The notes under the pieces were generated by a model. The model did no database searches. It had not been told where the DNA came from and saw nothing but the letters and a program-made list of their open reading frames with translations. A DNA stretch of 64,000 nucleotides from Acidobacteriota bacterium (GTDB lineage Bacteria; Acidobacteriota; Vicinamibacteria; Vicinamibacterales; UBA2999): the NCBI GenBank assembly GCA_020851325.1, contig JADZCY010000279.1, positions 1-64,000 of the forward strand. The letters run 5' to 3'. Below are positions 55,648 through 64,000 of this stretch, piece after piece (the first letter of the stretch is position 1; the number at the start of each line of letters is the position of its first letter). The translations under genes were made by a program, and so were the position numbers.

Positions 55648-56685
55648 ATGGCGCAGACACTGGAACTTGGTCTCGATACCTTTGGCGACATCACGCACGA
55701 CGCCTCCGAACAACCCCTCTCCCACGCCCAGGTCCTTCGCAACATCGTCGACGAGGCCGTCCTTGCGGATGAGCTTGGGCTGGCGTTCATCGGCGTCGGC
55801 GAGCACCACCGGCCGGATTTCGCGGTGTCGGCGCCGGAGGTGCTGCTGGCGGCCATCGCCAGCCGGACGAAGCAGATTCACCTCGGCTCGGCGGTCACCG
55901 TGCTCAGTTCGGACGACCCGATCCGCGTCTATGAACGCTTCTCCACCATCGACGCCGTGTCGAACGGCCGGGCGGAAGTGATCGTCGGCCGCGGCTCGTT
56001 CACCGAGTCGTTCCCCCTGTTCGGCTTCGACATGTCGCAGTACGAACTGCTCTTCGAAGAGAAGCTGGAGATCTTCGCGGCGCTGGCCTCGGGCGAACCG
56101 GTGTCGTGGTCCGGCAAGACGCGGCCGCCGCTGACGGATCAATCGGTGTATCCGCCGCTCGAAGGCAAGCGGCTGAAGACGTGGGTGGGCGTGGGCGGCA
56201 GTCCCGAGTCGGTCATCCGCGCCGCGCGGCACGGCCTGCCGCTGATGCTCGCCATCATCGGCGGCGCCGCGTCCCGCTTCGCGCCGTACGTGGACCTGTA
56301 TCACCGCGCGTTGAAGCAGTTCGACCGCGAGCCGCTGCCGATCGGCGCGCACTCCCCGGGGCACGTCGCTGCCACCGACGAACAGGCGCGCGAGGAACTG
56401 TGGCCGGCCTACCGGGCGGTGATGTCGCGCATCGGCCGCGAACGCGGCTGGCCGCCGGTGACACGGGCGCACTTCGAACAGGAAGCCGGCCCCTTCGGCG
56501 CGCTCTATGTCGGGTCGCCGGCGACGGTCGCGGCGAAGATCGTCACGACGGCAAAGACGCTGGGCCTCAGCCGCTTCGACCTGAAGTACAGCAACGGCAC
56601 CCTGTCGCACGAGAAGATGCTCGAGAGCATCCGGCTGTATGGGACGGAGGTCGCCGAGGCGGTGAAGGAAGGACTTAGGACTTAG
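55648..56685 (+). CDS. LLM class flavin-dependent oxidoreductase (luciferase-like)
   Basis: LELGLDTFGDI, IGVGEHHRPDFAVSAPEVLLAAIA, VGRGSFTESFPLFGFD. Confidence 0.92.
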   Translation: MAQTLELGLDTFGDITHDASEQPLSHAQVLRNIVDEAVLADELGLAFIGVGEHHRPDFAVSAPEVLLAAIASRTKQIHLGSAVTVLSSDDPIRVYERFSTIDAVSNGRAEVIVGRGSFTESFPLFGFDMSQYELLFEEKLEIFAALASGEPVSWSGKTRPPLTDQSVYPPLEGKRLKTWVGVGGSPESVIRAARHGLPLMLAIIGGAASRFAPYVDLYHRALKQFDREPLPIGAHSPGHVAATDEQAREELWPAYRAVMSRIGRERGWPPVTRAHFEQEAGPFGALYVGSPATVAAKIVTTAKTLGLSRFDLKYSNGTLSHEKMLESIRLYGTEVAEAVKEGLRT

Positions 56686-57017
56686 GTCCTAGGTCCTAGG
56701 TCCTAGGTCTTAGGCAAGAACCTCCGCCCACGACATCCGGTCCGTTGGTTCTTCGTGGACAAGGGCCTTTGCTTAGGACTTAGGACTTAGGTCCTAGGTC
56801 TTAGGTCCTAGGCAAGAGCCTCCATCCACGAATCCCAGGACCGGCGAGTCTTTTGTGGACAAGAGTTCTCGCTTAGGACTTAGGTCCTAGGTCCTAGGTC
56901 CTAGGTCTTAGGTCCTAGGCAAGAACCTCTATCCACGAATCCAAGGACCGGCGAGTCTTTTGTGGACAAGAGTTCTCGCTTAGGACCTAGGACTTAGGAC
57001 CTAGGACCTAAGACCTA
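56673..57017 (+). repeat. CCTAGGT heptamer element with three hairpin-like core segments between convergent genes
   Basis: Alternating TAGGTCC/TAGGACC heptamers and conserved GGCAAGARCCTCYRYCCACGA...TTTGTGGACAAGAGTTCTCGC segments. Confidence 0.93.
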
Positions 57018-57893
57018 TTTCGCCGCCGCCGTGAGGTCGAAGCCGGTCAGTTCCGCGAGGCGGACGAGGGACAGGACCTCGGCGTAGCGCTGGCCCTTGA
57101 TGTCCCACGTCGGGTAGCTGGCAATGCCGGCGGTGCGGCATTCGGCGGTCTGCGGCGTCCCCGGGCCGCCGGTGCTGCACTCGATGTAGGGCAGGCGTTT
57201 CTGCGCCGGGCCGAACATGTCCTTCTGATCCGTGCAGTGCGGGCACCAGTAGGCGCCGTACATCTTCACGCCGGTGTCGGCGAGGTGCACGGCCAGCGCG
57301 CGCGACACCGGATCTTCCACCGACGGCGGATTGCCGATGACGCCGGTGTAGTTGAGGTGCAGCAGACCGATCAGCGCCAGCACGCCGACCGCGCGTTTCG
57401 TGATCCACGGCTGCCACGAGAACCGCGGCAGCGCCGGCCGCTGGATGGTGAGCAGCGCGAAGATCGCCGTCATCAACGCCAGCGAGGTGAGGCAGTACGG
57501 GCAGGCGCCGCCAAGGATCGTCAACGAGACGATGGTGAGATAGACGCTGTAGAGGACGCCGAGGAGTGCGATGGTCCACGCCCAGCGCCACTGCGTGTCG
57601 GCACGTTTGACGAACGCCAGCCCGGCCAGCGTGGCGTACGACAGGAAGCCCCAGAACGCCGTCGGCATGTCGAAGAGCGTCGCCCAGCGACTGCTCAGTA
57701 CCACGTCGCAGCCGCTGCCGGCGGTGCAGCCCTGCACCGCCTGACCGGCCATGCTGGTCCAGGTGAGGTAGCCGGCCAGCGCGCAGCCGACGAGGCTGAG
57801 CGCAAGCAACGGCCAGTTCGGCGCGTCCCGCAGCAGCGCCTTCGACGTGCCCTCACCGTAGCTGTCCCGCTTCGCATTCGACTTCCGGCCCAT
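57015..57893 (-). CDS. vitamin K epoxide reductase (VKOR) fused to thioredoxin-like domain
   Basis: GSGCDVVLSSRWA, GACPYCLTSLALM, Trx-like YWCPHCTDQKDMFG. Confidence 0.92.
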   Translation of the reverse strand: MGRKSNAKRDSYGEGTSKALLRDAPNWPLLALSLVGCALAGYLTWTSMAGQAVQGCTAGSGCDVVLSSRWATLFDMPTAFWGFLSYATLAGLAFVKRADTQWRWAWTIALLGVLYSVYLTIVSLTILGGACPYCLTSLALMTAIFALLTIQRPALPRFSWQPWITKRAVGVLALIGLLHLNYTGVIGNPPSVEDPVSRALAVHLADTGVKMYGAYWCPHCTDQKDMFGPAQKRLPYIECSTGGPGTPQTAECRTAGIASYPTWDIKGQRYAEVLSLVRLAELTGFDLTAAAK

Positions 57894-57923
57894 GCATGGC
57901 AGTGTAGACGAAAGACGTTCGGG

Positions 57924-58010
57924 GCGGGAGGCGGGAGGCGTAAGGCGGGAGGCGAATTAGATCGGGAGGCGGGAGGCGGGAGGCGTAAACGGGAGGCGGG
58001 AGGCTCAAGG
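57924..58010 (+). repeat. GGGAGGC heptamer array
   Basis: GGCGGGAGGCGGGAGGCGTAAGGCGGGAGGCG...CGGGAGGCGGGAGGCGGGAGGCG. Confidence 0.88.
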
Positions 58011-58011
58011 C

Positions 58012-58135
58012 CCTTCGACCCTTCGACGACCTCAGGGTCGCCCTGAGCACCGCCGAGGGGCGACTCGCCGCGAACAGCCTCCAGGGCTTCGCTCAGGGCA
58101 AGCCCTTCGACGAGCTCAGGGCAAGCGGAGCGGTG
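58012..58135 (+). repeat. REP-like palindromic repeats (CCCTTCGACGAGCTCAGGGC type)
   Basis: CCCTTCGACGACCTCAGGG, GCTTCGCTCAGGGCAAGCCCTTCGACGAGCTCAGGGCAAGC. Confidence 0.7.
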
Positions 58136-58166
58136 CACGGCCCTCGCGCGGGATATCGTTAAGGGG

Positions 58167-59789
58167 ATGGAGTCACGGCCGACGAGGCCCGCCTGGCGAT
58201 CGGCGATGCAACTGGCGGCGGCCCTGGCCCTGCTCAACGTCTCGGTCACCATCGTCAGCGTCTGGCCGACGCTGGCCGTGCGGCCAAGCCGCCTGCTGTC
58301 GGTGGATCTGGCGCTGCTCGTCCTGGCGCTGGTCGCGATCGGCGGCGCGGGACGAATCGCTCGACGCTGGCTCGCGGCGGTGTGGGTGATCCTGGTGTTC
58401 GCGCGCTACGTCGACATCTCGGTGCGATCGCTCTACGGCCGCGGCGTCAACCTCTATTTCGACCTCACGCTCGTGCCGGACGTCGGCGCGATGTTCGCCT
58501 ACGTCGCGCAACCACGCTTGCTGGGTGCGCTTGCGGTGCTCACCATCCTCGTGCCGCTGGCGATCTACGTGCCGAGCCGCTGGGCCATTGGCCGCGTCGC
58601 CGATGCCGCGGCAGCGGGCGTGACGCGCGCGGCGCTCGGCGTGCTGGCCACGATCGTCGTCATCGCCGGTGTGGTGGTGCCCGCGCCCGAGGGTGCGGCC
58701 CGCACCGGTATCGCGACGCCGGTGGTCGCCACGATCACCGGCGAGGTGATGGAGTTCTGGCACGACGCCACCGTCGCGGCGAAGCGACCGCTCGCCCCGG
58801 CGCCGGACGTGTCGAGCGATCTGTCCGCGGTGCGCGGCGCCGACGTGCTGCTGGTGTTCGTCGAGTCGTACGGCGTCACCAGTTGGGAACGTCCCGCCTT
58901 CGTCCGCACGCTCGACGCGCCACGCGAACGCCTGCGCGCCGCGATTGCCGACACCAGCCGCGCCGTCGTCAGCGGGCTAGTCACCTCGACGACCTTCGGC
59001 GGTGAGTCGTGGCTGGCGCACATCAGCCTGCTGTCGGGGACGGAGGTGCGCGACGCCGACATCAACCGCCGCCTGATGGCCGAGCGGCGCGACACGCTGG
59101 TCACCACCTTCTCGCGCGCCGGCTACTCCACCACGGCAATCATGCCGGGCCTGCACGCACCGTGGCCCGAGGGCCGCTTCTACGGCTTCGATCGCATCTT
59201 CGGCGCGCCGGACCTTGGCTACGAAGGGCCGCCGTTCGGCTGGTGGGACGTCACCGATCAATTCATCTTCGCCAAGCTCGACGCGATGCTGCTGGCGCCG
59301 CATCCACGGCGGCCGGCATTCGTCTTCATGCCGACGATCAGCACGCACGCGCCGTTCACGCCGGTGCCGCCGTTTCAACCGGACTGGTCACGCATGCTGA
59401 CGCCGTCGCCGTACGACACCGCCGACCTCGAGCGCGCCTACGACGTGCAGCCGGACTGGACCGATCTCGGTCCCGGCTACGCCGATGCTTTGGCCTACAC
59501 AACGGATACGCTGGCGTCGTTTCTTCGCCGCCGCGCTGATCTCGATCTGGTGATGGTGGTGCTCGGCGATCACCAGCCACCGGCGCTCGTGAGCGGCGAA
59601 GGCGCGTCGTGGGACGTGCCCGTCCATGTGATTGCCAGCCGTGCGGCGGTGCTCGATCGATTGCGCGGTCGCGGTTTCATCGACGGCCTGACGCCGCCGC
59701 GCGAGCCGTTGACGCGCATGGATGGCCTGCTGCCGTTCCTGCTCGACGCCTTCGGCGGCGCACCGGCCGCGCCGGACCCGGGACCGTAG
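58167..59789 (+). CDS. membrane-anchored sulfatase/alkaline phosphatase-superfamily protein (LTA synthase-like fold)
   Basis: N-terminal TMs then VLLVFVESYGVTSW, GFDRIFG, FVFMPTISTHAPFTP, VMVVLGDHQPPAL. Confidence 0.82.
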   Translation: MESRPTRPAWRSAMQLAAALALLNVSVTIVSVWPTLAVRPSRLLSVDLALLVLALVAIGGAGRIARRWLAAVWVILVFARYVDISVRSLYGRGVNLYFDLTLVPDVGAMFAYVAQPRLLGALAVLTILVPLAIYVPSRWAIGRVADAAAAGVTRAALGVLATIVVIAGVVVPAPEGAARTGIATPVVATITGEVMEFWHDATVAAKRPLAPAPDVSSDLSAVRGADVLLVFVESYGVTSWERPAFVRTLDAPRERLRAAIADTSRAVVSGLVTSTTFGGESWLAHISLLSGTEVRDADINRRLMAERRDTLVTTFSRAGYSTTAIMPGLHAPWPEGRFYGFDRIFGAPDLGYEGPPFGWWDVTDQFIFAKLDAMLLAPHPRRPAFVFMPTISTHAPFTPVPPFQPDWSRMLTPSPYDTADLERAYDVQPDWTDLGPGYADALAYTTDTLASFLRRRADLDLVMVVLGDHQPPALVSGEGASWDVPVHVIASRAAVLDRLRGRGFIDGLTPPREPLTRMDGLLPFLLDAFGGAPAAPDPGP

Positions 59790-59804
59790 GTCGAGACCGC
59801 CACT

Positions 59805-61247
59805 GTGCTGTTCACCGAACCGACGTTCCTCTTCGGCTTCCTCCCCGTGGTGCTGGCGCTCTATGCGCTGACGCCGGCACGCGGGCGCAACCTGCTCCTG
59901 GTCGTCGCCAGCGTCATCTTCTACGCCCGCGATGGCGGCACGTTCACGTGGGTCATCCTCGGCTCGATCGTCGTCAATGCCACCGCCGCGGCGTGGGTGG
60001 AGCGCCTGCGCGGCACGCCGGCGGCGCTGCACGTGCTGCGCGGTGTCATCGTCCTCAACCTGCTGTCGCTCATCACCTTCAAGTACAGCGGCTTCATCGT
60101 CGAGAACGTCAACGTGCTGATCGGATCGGCGGGCGGCACGCCGTTCACGCCGCCGTCGCTGCTGCTGCCGATCGGCATCTCGTTCTTCACCTTCCACTCC
60201 ATCTCCTACATCGTCGACGTGCACCGTCGTGACGCCGTGGCGCAGAAGGGACCAATCGGCGCGGCGCTGTATCTGCTGTTCTTCCCGCAGCTCATCGCCG
60301 GACCGATCATCCGCTACAAGGACATCGCGGCGCAGATTGCCAGCCGCACGCACACCTCGCAGGAGTTCGCCTACGGCGTCTGCCGCTTCGTCATCGGCCT
60401 GGCGAAGAAGTTGCTGATTGCCGGCATCATCGCGCGGCCGGTGGACGCGATCTTCGCCATGCCCGTCGATCAACTCACGGCGGCGCACGCGTGGCTGGCG
60501 GTGATCGGCTACACGCTGCAGATCTACTTCGACTTCTCCGGGTATTCGGACATGGCGATCGGACTTGGCCACATGTTCGGGTTCACGTTCCCCGAGAACT
60601 TCCGCCATCCATACGTGTCGACGTCGGTGCAGGAGTTCTGGAAGCGGTGGCACATCTCGCTCTCGAGTTGGTTCCGTGACTACCTCTACATCCCGCTCGG
60701 CGGCAATCGCGTTGCGCCGCATCGTGTCTACCTGAACCTCGCCACCGTCTTCTTCCTCTGCGGCCTCTGGCACGGCGCGGCGTGGACGTTCGTGGTGTGG
60801 GGCCTGCTGCACGGACTCTTCCTGATTGTCGAGCGCATCGGTCTCGGCCAGTGGCTTGCCGCACGGCCGCCGCTGGTCGGCTGGATCTACACGATGCTGA
60901 TGGTGATGATCGGCTGGGTGTTCTTCCGTGCCGACACGCTCGCGCACGCGCTCGGCATGTTGAAGGCGATGGCGGGGCTGGGCATCGCCGCGCCGACACC
61001 GCTCACCGCCGGCTGGTACCTGACTCCTGAGGTATGGCTGGCGATCATCGCGGGGGTGATTGGCAGTGCGCCGTGGGTGCCGGCGATCACCACGCGTCTC
61101 GTGCGGCGCGATCCGTCGGGCGCCGTCAGTATCATCCCCGGCCCGTGGGCCATCGGCGCGGTGGCCGCGATCGTGCTGCTGCTCGGCGTCTCGATCACGC
61201 AGGTATCGCTTGGTGCGTTCACGCCGTTCATCTACTTCCGCTTCTGA
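59805..61247 (+). CDS. MBOAT family O-acyltransferase (AlgI/DltB-like)
   Basis: FPQLIAGPIIRYKDI, YFDFSGYSDMAIGLGHMFGF, FWKRWHISLSSWFRDYLYIPLGGNR, FLCGLWHGAAWTFVVWGLLHG. Confidence 0.95.
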   Translation: MLFTEPTFLFGFLPVVLALYALTPARGRNLLLVVASVIFYARDGGTFTWVILGSIVVNATAAAWVERLRGTPAALHVLRGVIVLNLLSLITFKYSGFIVENVNVLIGSAGGTPFTPPSLLLPIGISFFTFHSISYIVDVHRRDAVAQKGPIGAALYLLFFPQLIAGPIIRYKDIAAQIASRTHTSQEFAYGVCRFVIGLAKKLLIAGIIARPVDAIFAMPVDQLTAAHAWLAVIGYTLQIYFDFSGYSDMAIGLGHMFGFTFPENFRHPYVSTSVQEFWKRWHISLSSWFRDYLYIPLGGNRVAPHRVYLNLATVFFLCGLWHGAAWTFVVWGLLHGLFLIVERIGLGQWLAARPPLVGWIYTMLMVMIGWVFFRADTLAHALGMLKAMAGLGIAAPTPLTAGWYLTPEVWLAIIAGVIGSAPWVPAITTRLVRRDPSGAVSIIPGPWAIGAVAAIVLLLGVSITQVSLGAFTPFIYFRF

Positions 61248-61248
61248 G

Positions 61249-62385
61249 ATGACGTTTCCTCGCCTGCCGTTGTCGATTGCGCGTCTGCTGGCGCTGACGT
61301 TCGTGCTGGCGCTGGCCGTGCCGCTTGCCGTCACGGTGATGGGCGAACAGCCGGACAACACGATCGAAGAAAACCGCGAACCGGCGCCGTGGCCCGAGCC
61401 GCCGCACGACTTGAAGTCGCTGGCGGCATGGCCCGACGCGTTCACCAGGTACTTTGCCGATCACGTCGCGTTCCGTTCGACGCTGGTGCGCTGGCAGGCG
61501 CTGTTCCGCGTCCACGTGCTCGGCACCTCGCCCTCGCCTGACGTGATCCTCGGGCGCGACGGCTGGCTCTACTACGGCACCGACGGCGCCATTCCCGATT
61601 ACTCCGGTGCCGATCGCTACGACACGGCATCCCTCGAGGTCTGGCGGACGACGCTGCAGCATACGCAGGACTGGTTGGCGTCGCAGGGGATCGCGTACGT
61701 GTTCGTGATCGCGCCGGACAAGCACACGGTGTATCCGGAACACCTGCCGGGCGGGATCGAGCGCGTCAGCCAGACGCCGCGCGCGCAACAGGTGGCGCGC
61801 TATCTCGCCACGCACTCAACGGTGAACGTCGTCGACCTCACCGAAGCCGTCACCGCCGCGAAGTCACTCGGCCGCGTGTATCACCGCACAGACACGCACT
61901 GGAACGAACTCGGCGCGTTTGCCGGCTATCGAGAGGTGATCCGCGCGCTGCCGCCGTCACTCGGCCTGCGACCGCACGACTTGAGCGACTTCGCCATCAC
62001 GACGGTGCCGCGGCCCGGCATGGACCTCGCCGGCATGCTCGGCCTTCGCGCTGTTTACACCGAGGACGACGTGCACCTCGATCCGTTGTTCACGCGACGC
62101 ACCCGCGTGCTCGAACCGGCGAACGCCAGCCGCGGCATGATGTACGTGCGCGTCGTCACTGAAGGCGACCCCGCCGCACCGCGCGCCGTCATCTTCCGCG
62201 ATTCCTTCGGCTCGGCGCTCGTGCCGTTCCTGTCGGATCACTTCAGCCGCGCGGTGTACGTCTGGCAGAACGAGTTCGACCCGCAACTCGTCCGCCGCGA
62301 AAAGCCCGCGGTGGTCATCCAGCAATGGGTGGCGCGGCACTTCTACACCGCGTGGCCGTATGACGCGATGGCGGAGGAAAGATAG
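61249..62385 (+). CDS. AlgJ/AlgX-like SGNH O-acetyltransferase-type protein
   Basis: RTDTHWNELGAFAGYREV and FRDSFGSALVPFLSDHF; adjacent to MBOAT gene. Confidence 0.88.
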   Translation: MTFPRLPLSIARLLALTFVLALAVPLAVTVMGEQPDNTIEENREPAPWPEPPHDLKSLAAWPDAFTRYFADHVAFRSTLVRWQALFRVHVLGTSPSPDVILGRDGWLYYGTDGAIPDYSGADRYDTASLEVWRTTLQHTQDWLASQGIAYVFVIAPDKHTVYPEHLPGGIERVSQTPRAQQVARYLATHSTVNVVDLTEAVTAAKSLGRVYHRTDTHWNELGAFAGYREVIRALPPSLGLRPHDLSDFAITTVPRPGMDLAGMLGLRAVYTEDDVHLDPLFTRRTRVLEPANASRGMMYVRVVTEGDPAAPRAVIFRDSFGSALVPFLSDHFSRAVYVWQNEFDPQLVRREKPAVVIQQWVARHFYTAWPYDAMAEER

Positions 62386-62386
62386 A

Positions 62387-62825
62387 GGTCCTAGGTCCTA
62401 GGTCTTAGGTCTTAGGTCTTAGGCAACAGATCGCTTGTCACGATCTTGTGCTTCGTGGGCAGAGGTTATTGCCTAGGACTTAGGACTTAGGACTTAAGTC
62501 TTAGGCAAAAGCCCTTGTCACGATCTCGGGTTTCGTGGGCAGAGGTTTGCTTGTCACGATCTTGTGCTTCGTGGACAAGAGTTCCTGCCTAGGACCTAGG
62601 ACCTAGGACTTAGGACTTAGGACCTAGGACCTAGGACCTAGGTCTTGGGTCTTAGGCAAAAGACCGCTTGTCACGATCTTGTGCTTCGTAGACAAGAGTT
62701 CCTGCCTAGGACCTAGGACTTAGGACCTAGGACCTAGGTCTTGGGTCTTAGGCAAAAGACCGCTTGTCACGATCTTGTGATTCGTGGACAAGAGTTCTTG
62801 CCTAGGACCTAGGACTTAGGACCTA
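62387..62825 (+). repeat. Large CCTAGGT heptamer element with several conserved hairpin cores
   Basis: Repeated GGCAAAAGACCGCTTGTCACGATCTTGTGCTTCGTGGACAAGAGTTCYTGCCTAGGACC between convergent genes. Confidence 0.94.
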
Positions 62826-63956
62826 TACGTATCTCCTTGGCGCATCGATCAGCACCCTTCTCCGTCGCAGTTCGGCGACATCGAGCGCCGGGGGCACATC
62901 GGCGAGGGGCGAGGTGAGGATCGCTTCAACGGTCACCGACTCGGGCAGATAGCGGCGGCACTCACCGAACTCCTCTTCGTATTGCGCGTTCGGGAAGTCG
63001 AGCGTCAGCGTCGTGCGGGAACCGTCGGCGGCCATGCGATAGAGCGGGTTGATGATCATCGCGCCGTCCGACGCCGCCGGATCCGCCGGCGCATACGCAC
63101 GGAACAGCGACCCGTCCCGGCTGGCGATCAGCGTGAACGAATTCTCGGTCGCCAGTTCATCGATCGACTGATCCTTCGACAGATCGATCCCGTCGCCCGA
63201 CACCGCCTGCGCCAGCAGCGGCGGATCGGCAAAGAGCCGCGGCTCGTGTGACGCAAAGAGTGCCGCGTACGACGCCGGCGTCAGCGTCATGCCAGCCGAG
63301 AAGTTCCAGCCGAGCGAGCTGTGCAGATGCGGCATCACGATCAGGCCATCCGGTCCGGCGAGGCGCGCCATCTCGTCGGCGAGCAGCCGCTTGTGCCAGA
63401 TGTACGGAAACGCATCGGACAAGACGACGCTCGGAAAGGCGCCGCGGCGGAACGGCAGCGGCTGATTGGCGTCGCAGCACACCTGGAGACTCGCCGGCGC
63501 CGTGTAGGTGCGCGCCAGCCACAACTTCCAGAAGAACATGTCGGCCACCACGACGGTCGGGTGCGCCGGCAGCGAGGTGAGCACGCGCGTCAGATGTCCG
63601 GATCCACCACACACATCCAGCACGTTCCCGCTGAGCGCCGGCGGGTGTTGCGCCAGCGCACGCAGGACGGCTTCGGCCATCACGAACGTCGGATCGGAGA
63701 ACCGATAGACGAAGTAGGTGCCTTCGGGGTCGGGGCTCAGCACCTCGATGGCCTCGCGATACGTCGTCTCCGGACCGTGCGCGAGCAGCGCGACGAAGGC
63801 CAGCTGCCGCGCTTCGTCGAGGCCGAGCATCGTGAAGAGCGCGGCCTCGTGCCGGCCGGCTTCGATGTGACCAAGCGCGGTGCGCGTCTGCTCGTCGGAG
63901 CGCAGCACCGGAATGCCGCTCACCACAGGGAACGCACAGCACTCACACCAGATCAC
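62823..63956 (-). CDS. class I SAM-dependent methyltransferase (N-terminus near window edge)
   Basis: GNVLDVCGGSGHLTRVLTSLPAHPTVVVADMFFWKL. Confidence 0.82.
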   Translation of the reverse strand: MIWCECCAFPVVSGIPVLRSDEQTRTALGHIEAGRHEAALFTMLGLDEARQLAFVALLAHGPETTYREAIEVLSPDPEGTYFVYRFSDPTFVMAEAVLRALAQHPPALSGNVLDVCGGSGHLTRVLTSLPAHPTVVVADMFFWKLWLARTYTAPASLQVCCDANQPLPFRRGAFPSVVLSDAFPYIWHKRLLADEMARLAGPDGLIVMPHLHSSLGWNFSAGMTLTPASYAALFASHEPRLFADPPLLAQAVSGDGIDLSKDQSIDELATENSFTLIASRDGSLFRAYAPADPAASDGAMIINPLYRMAADGSRTTLTLDFPNAQYEEEFGECRRYLPESVTVEAILTSPLADVPPALDVAELRRRRVLIDAPRRYV

Positions 63957-64000
63957 GCCATCGACGAGCGCGCCGGATTCGCGATGCGTCGCCGCATCTT

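Noticed and set aside
56673-57017. Telomere-like TTAGGTC/TTAGGAC heptamers
   Set aside because: Internal, inverted and repeated at several loci between genes; no evidence of a replicon end.
59388-61445. 685-aa minus-strand ORF
   Set aside because: Shadow ORF opposite the MBOAT and sulfatase-like genes; low-complexity Arg/Asp/His composition.
62387-62825. CRISPR-like alternation of repeats and ~60-nt segments
   Set aside because: The would-be spacers are nearly identical to each other, the heptamer repeats are degenerate and inverted around them, and no cas genes are present.

Overview
This 64 kb, high-GC window looks like an acidobacterial chromosome, with two ADOP-type FtsX/MacB permeases and a Vicinamibacteria-like gene content. 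That taxonomic call is an inference. Positions 1-12.9 kb hold a compact respiratory operon: the end of a cbb3 oxidase module (ccoP, ccoG, fixH, ccoI, ccoS) running directly into Alternative Complex III (actABCDEF) and a SafE/TauE-like membrane protein. Further on are an M14 peptidase, a hybrid histidine kinase, a DinB protein, an ABA4-like protein, a DUF5916 protein, a VapBC-type TA pair, a secreted KatG, an M24 peptidase, a minus-strand copper/cytochrome assembly region (CcmH, SCO, PCuAC, cytochrome c, ABC transporter, DUF3299, MbnH/MbnP-like pair), a PQQ-type sugar dehydrogenase, an amidase, signalling proteins, GGDEF, LLM oxidoreductase, VKOR-Trx, a sulfatase-like/MBOAT/AlgJ-like cassette and a methyltransferase. 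The most unusual content is intergenic. Outside the respiratory operon, most longer intergenic gaps carry degenerate short-period tandem arrays from about eight sequence families: CAGCACC 10/13-mers, CTGGAGGAC 9-mers, CCTAGGT 7-mers, CATCTGTGG 9/7-mers, GCCGTGA 7-mers, CTGCTAT 7-mers, GATTG-rich and GGGAGGC. For most families the orientation follows gene polarity: one strand follows stop codons and the complementary strand precedes start codons. Some arrays supply the last codons and stop of genes, some abut -10-like hexamers 5-7 nt from the start codon, and the 7-mer family forms nested hairpins around a conserved core. I propose this as the candidate undescribed system. Its function is unknown. 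Coordinates of degenerate repeats are approximate because they were read by eye.
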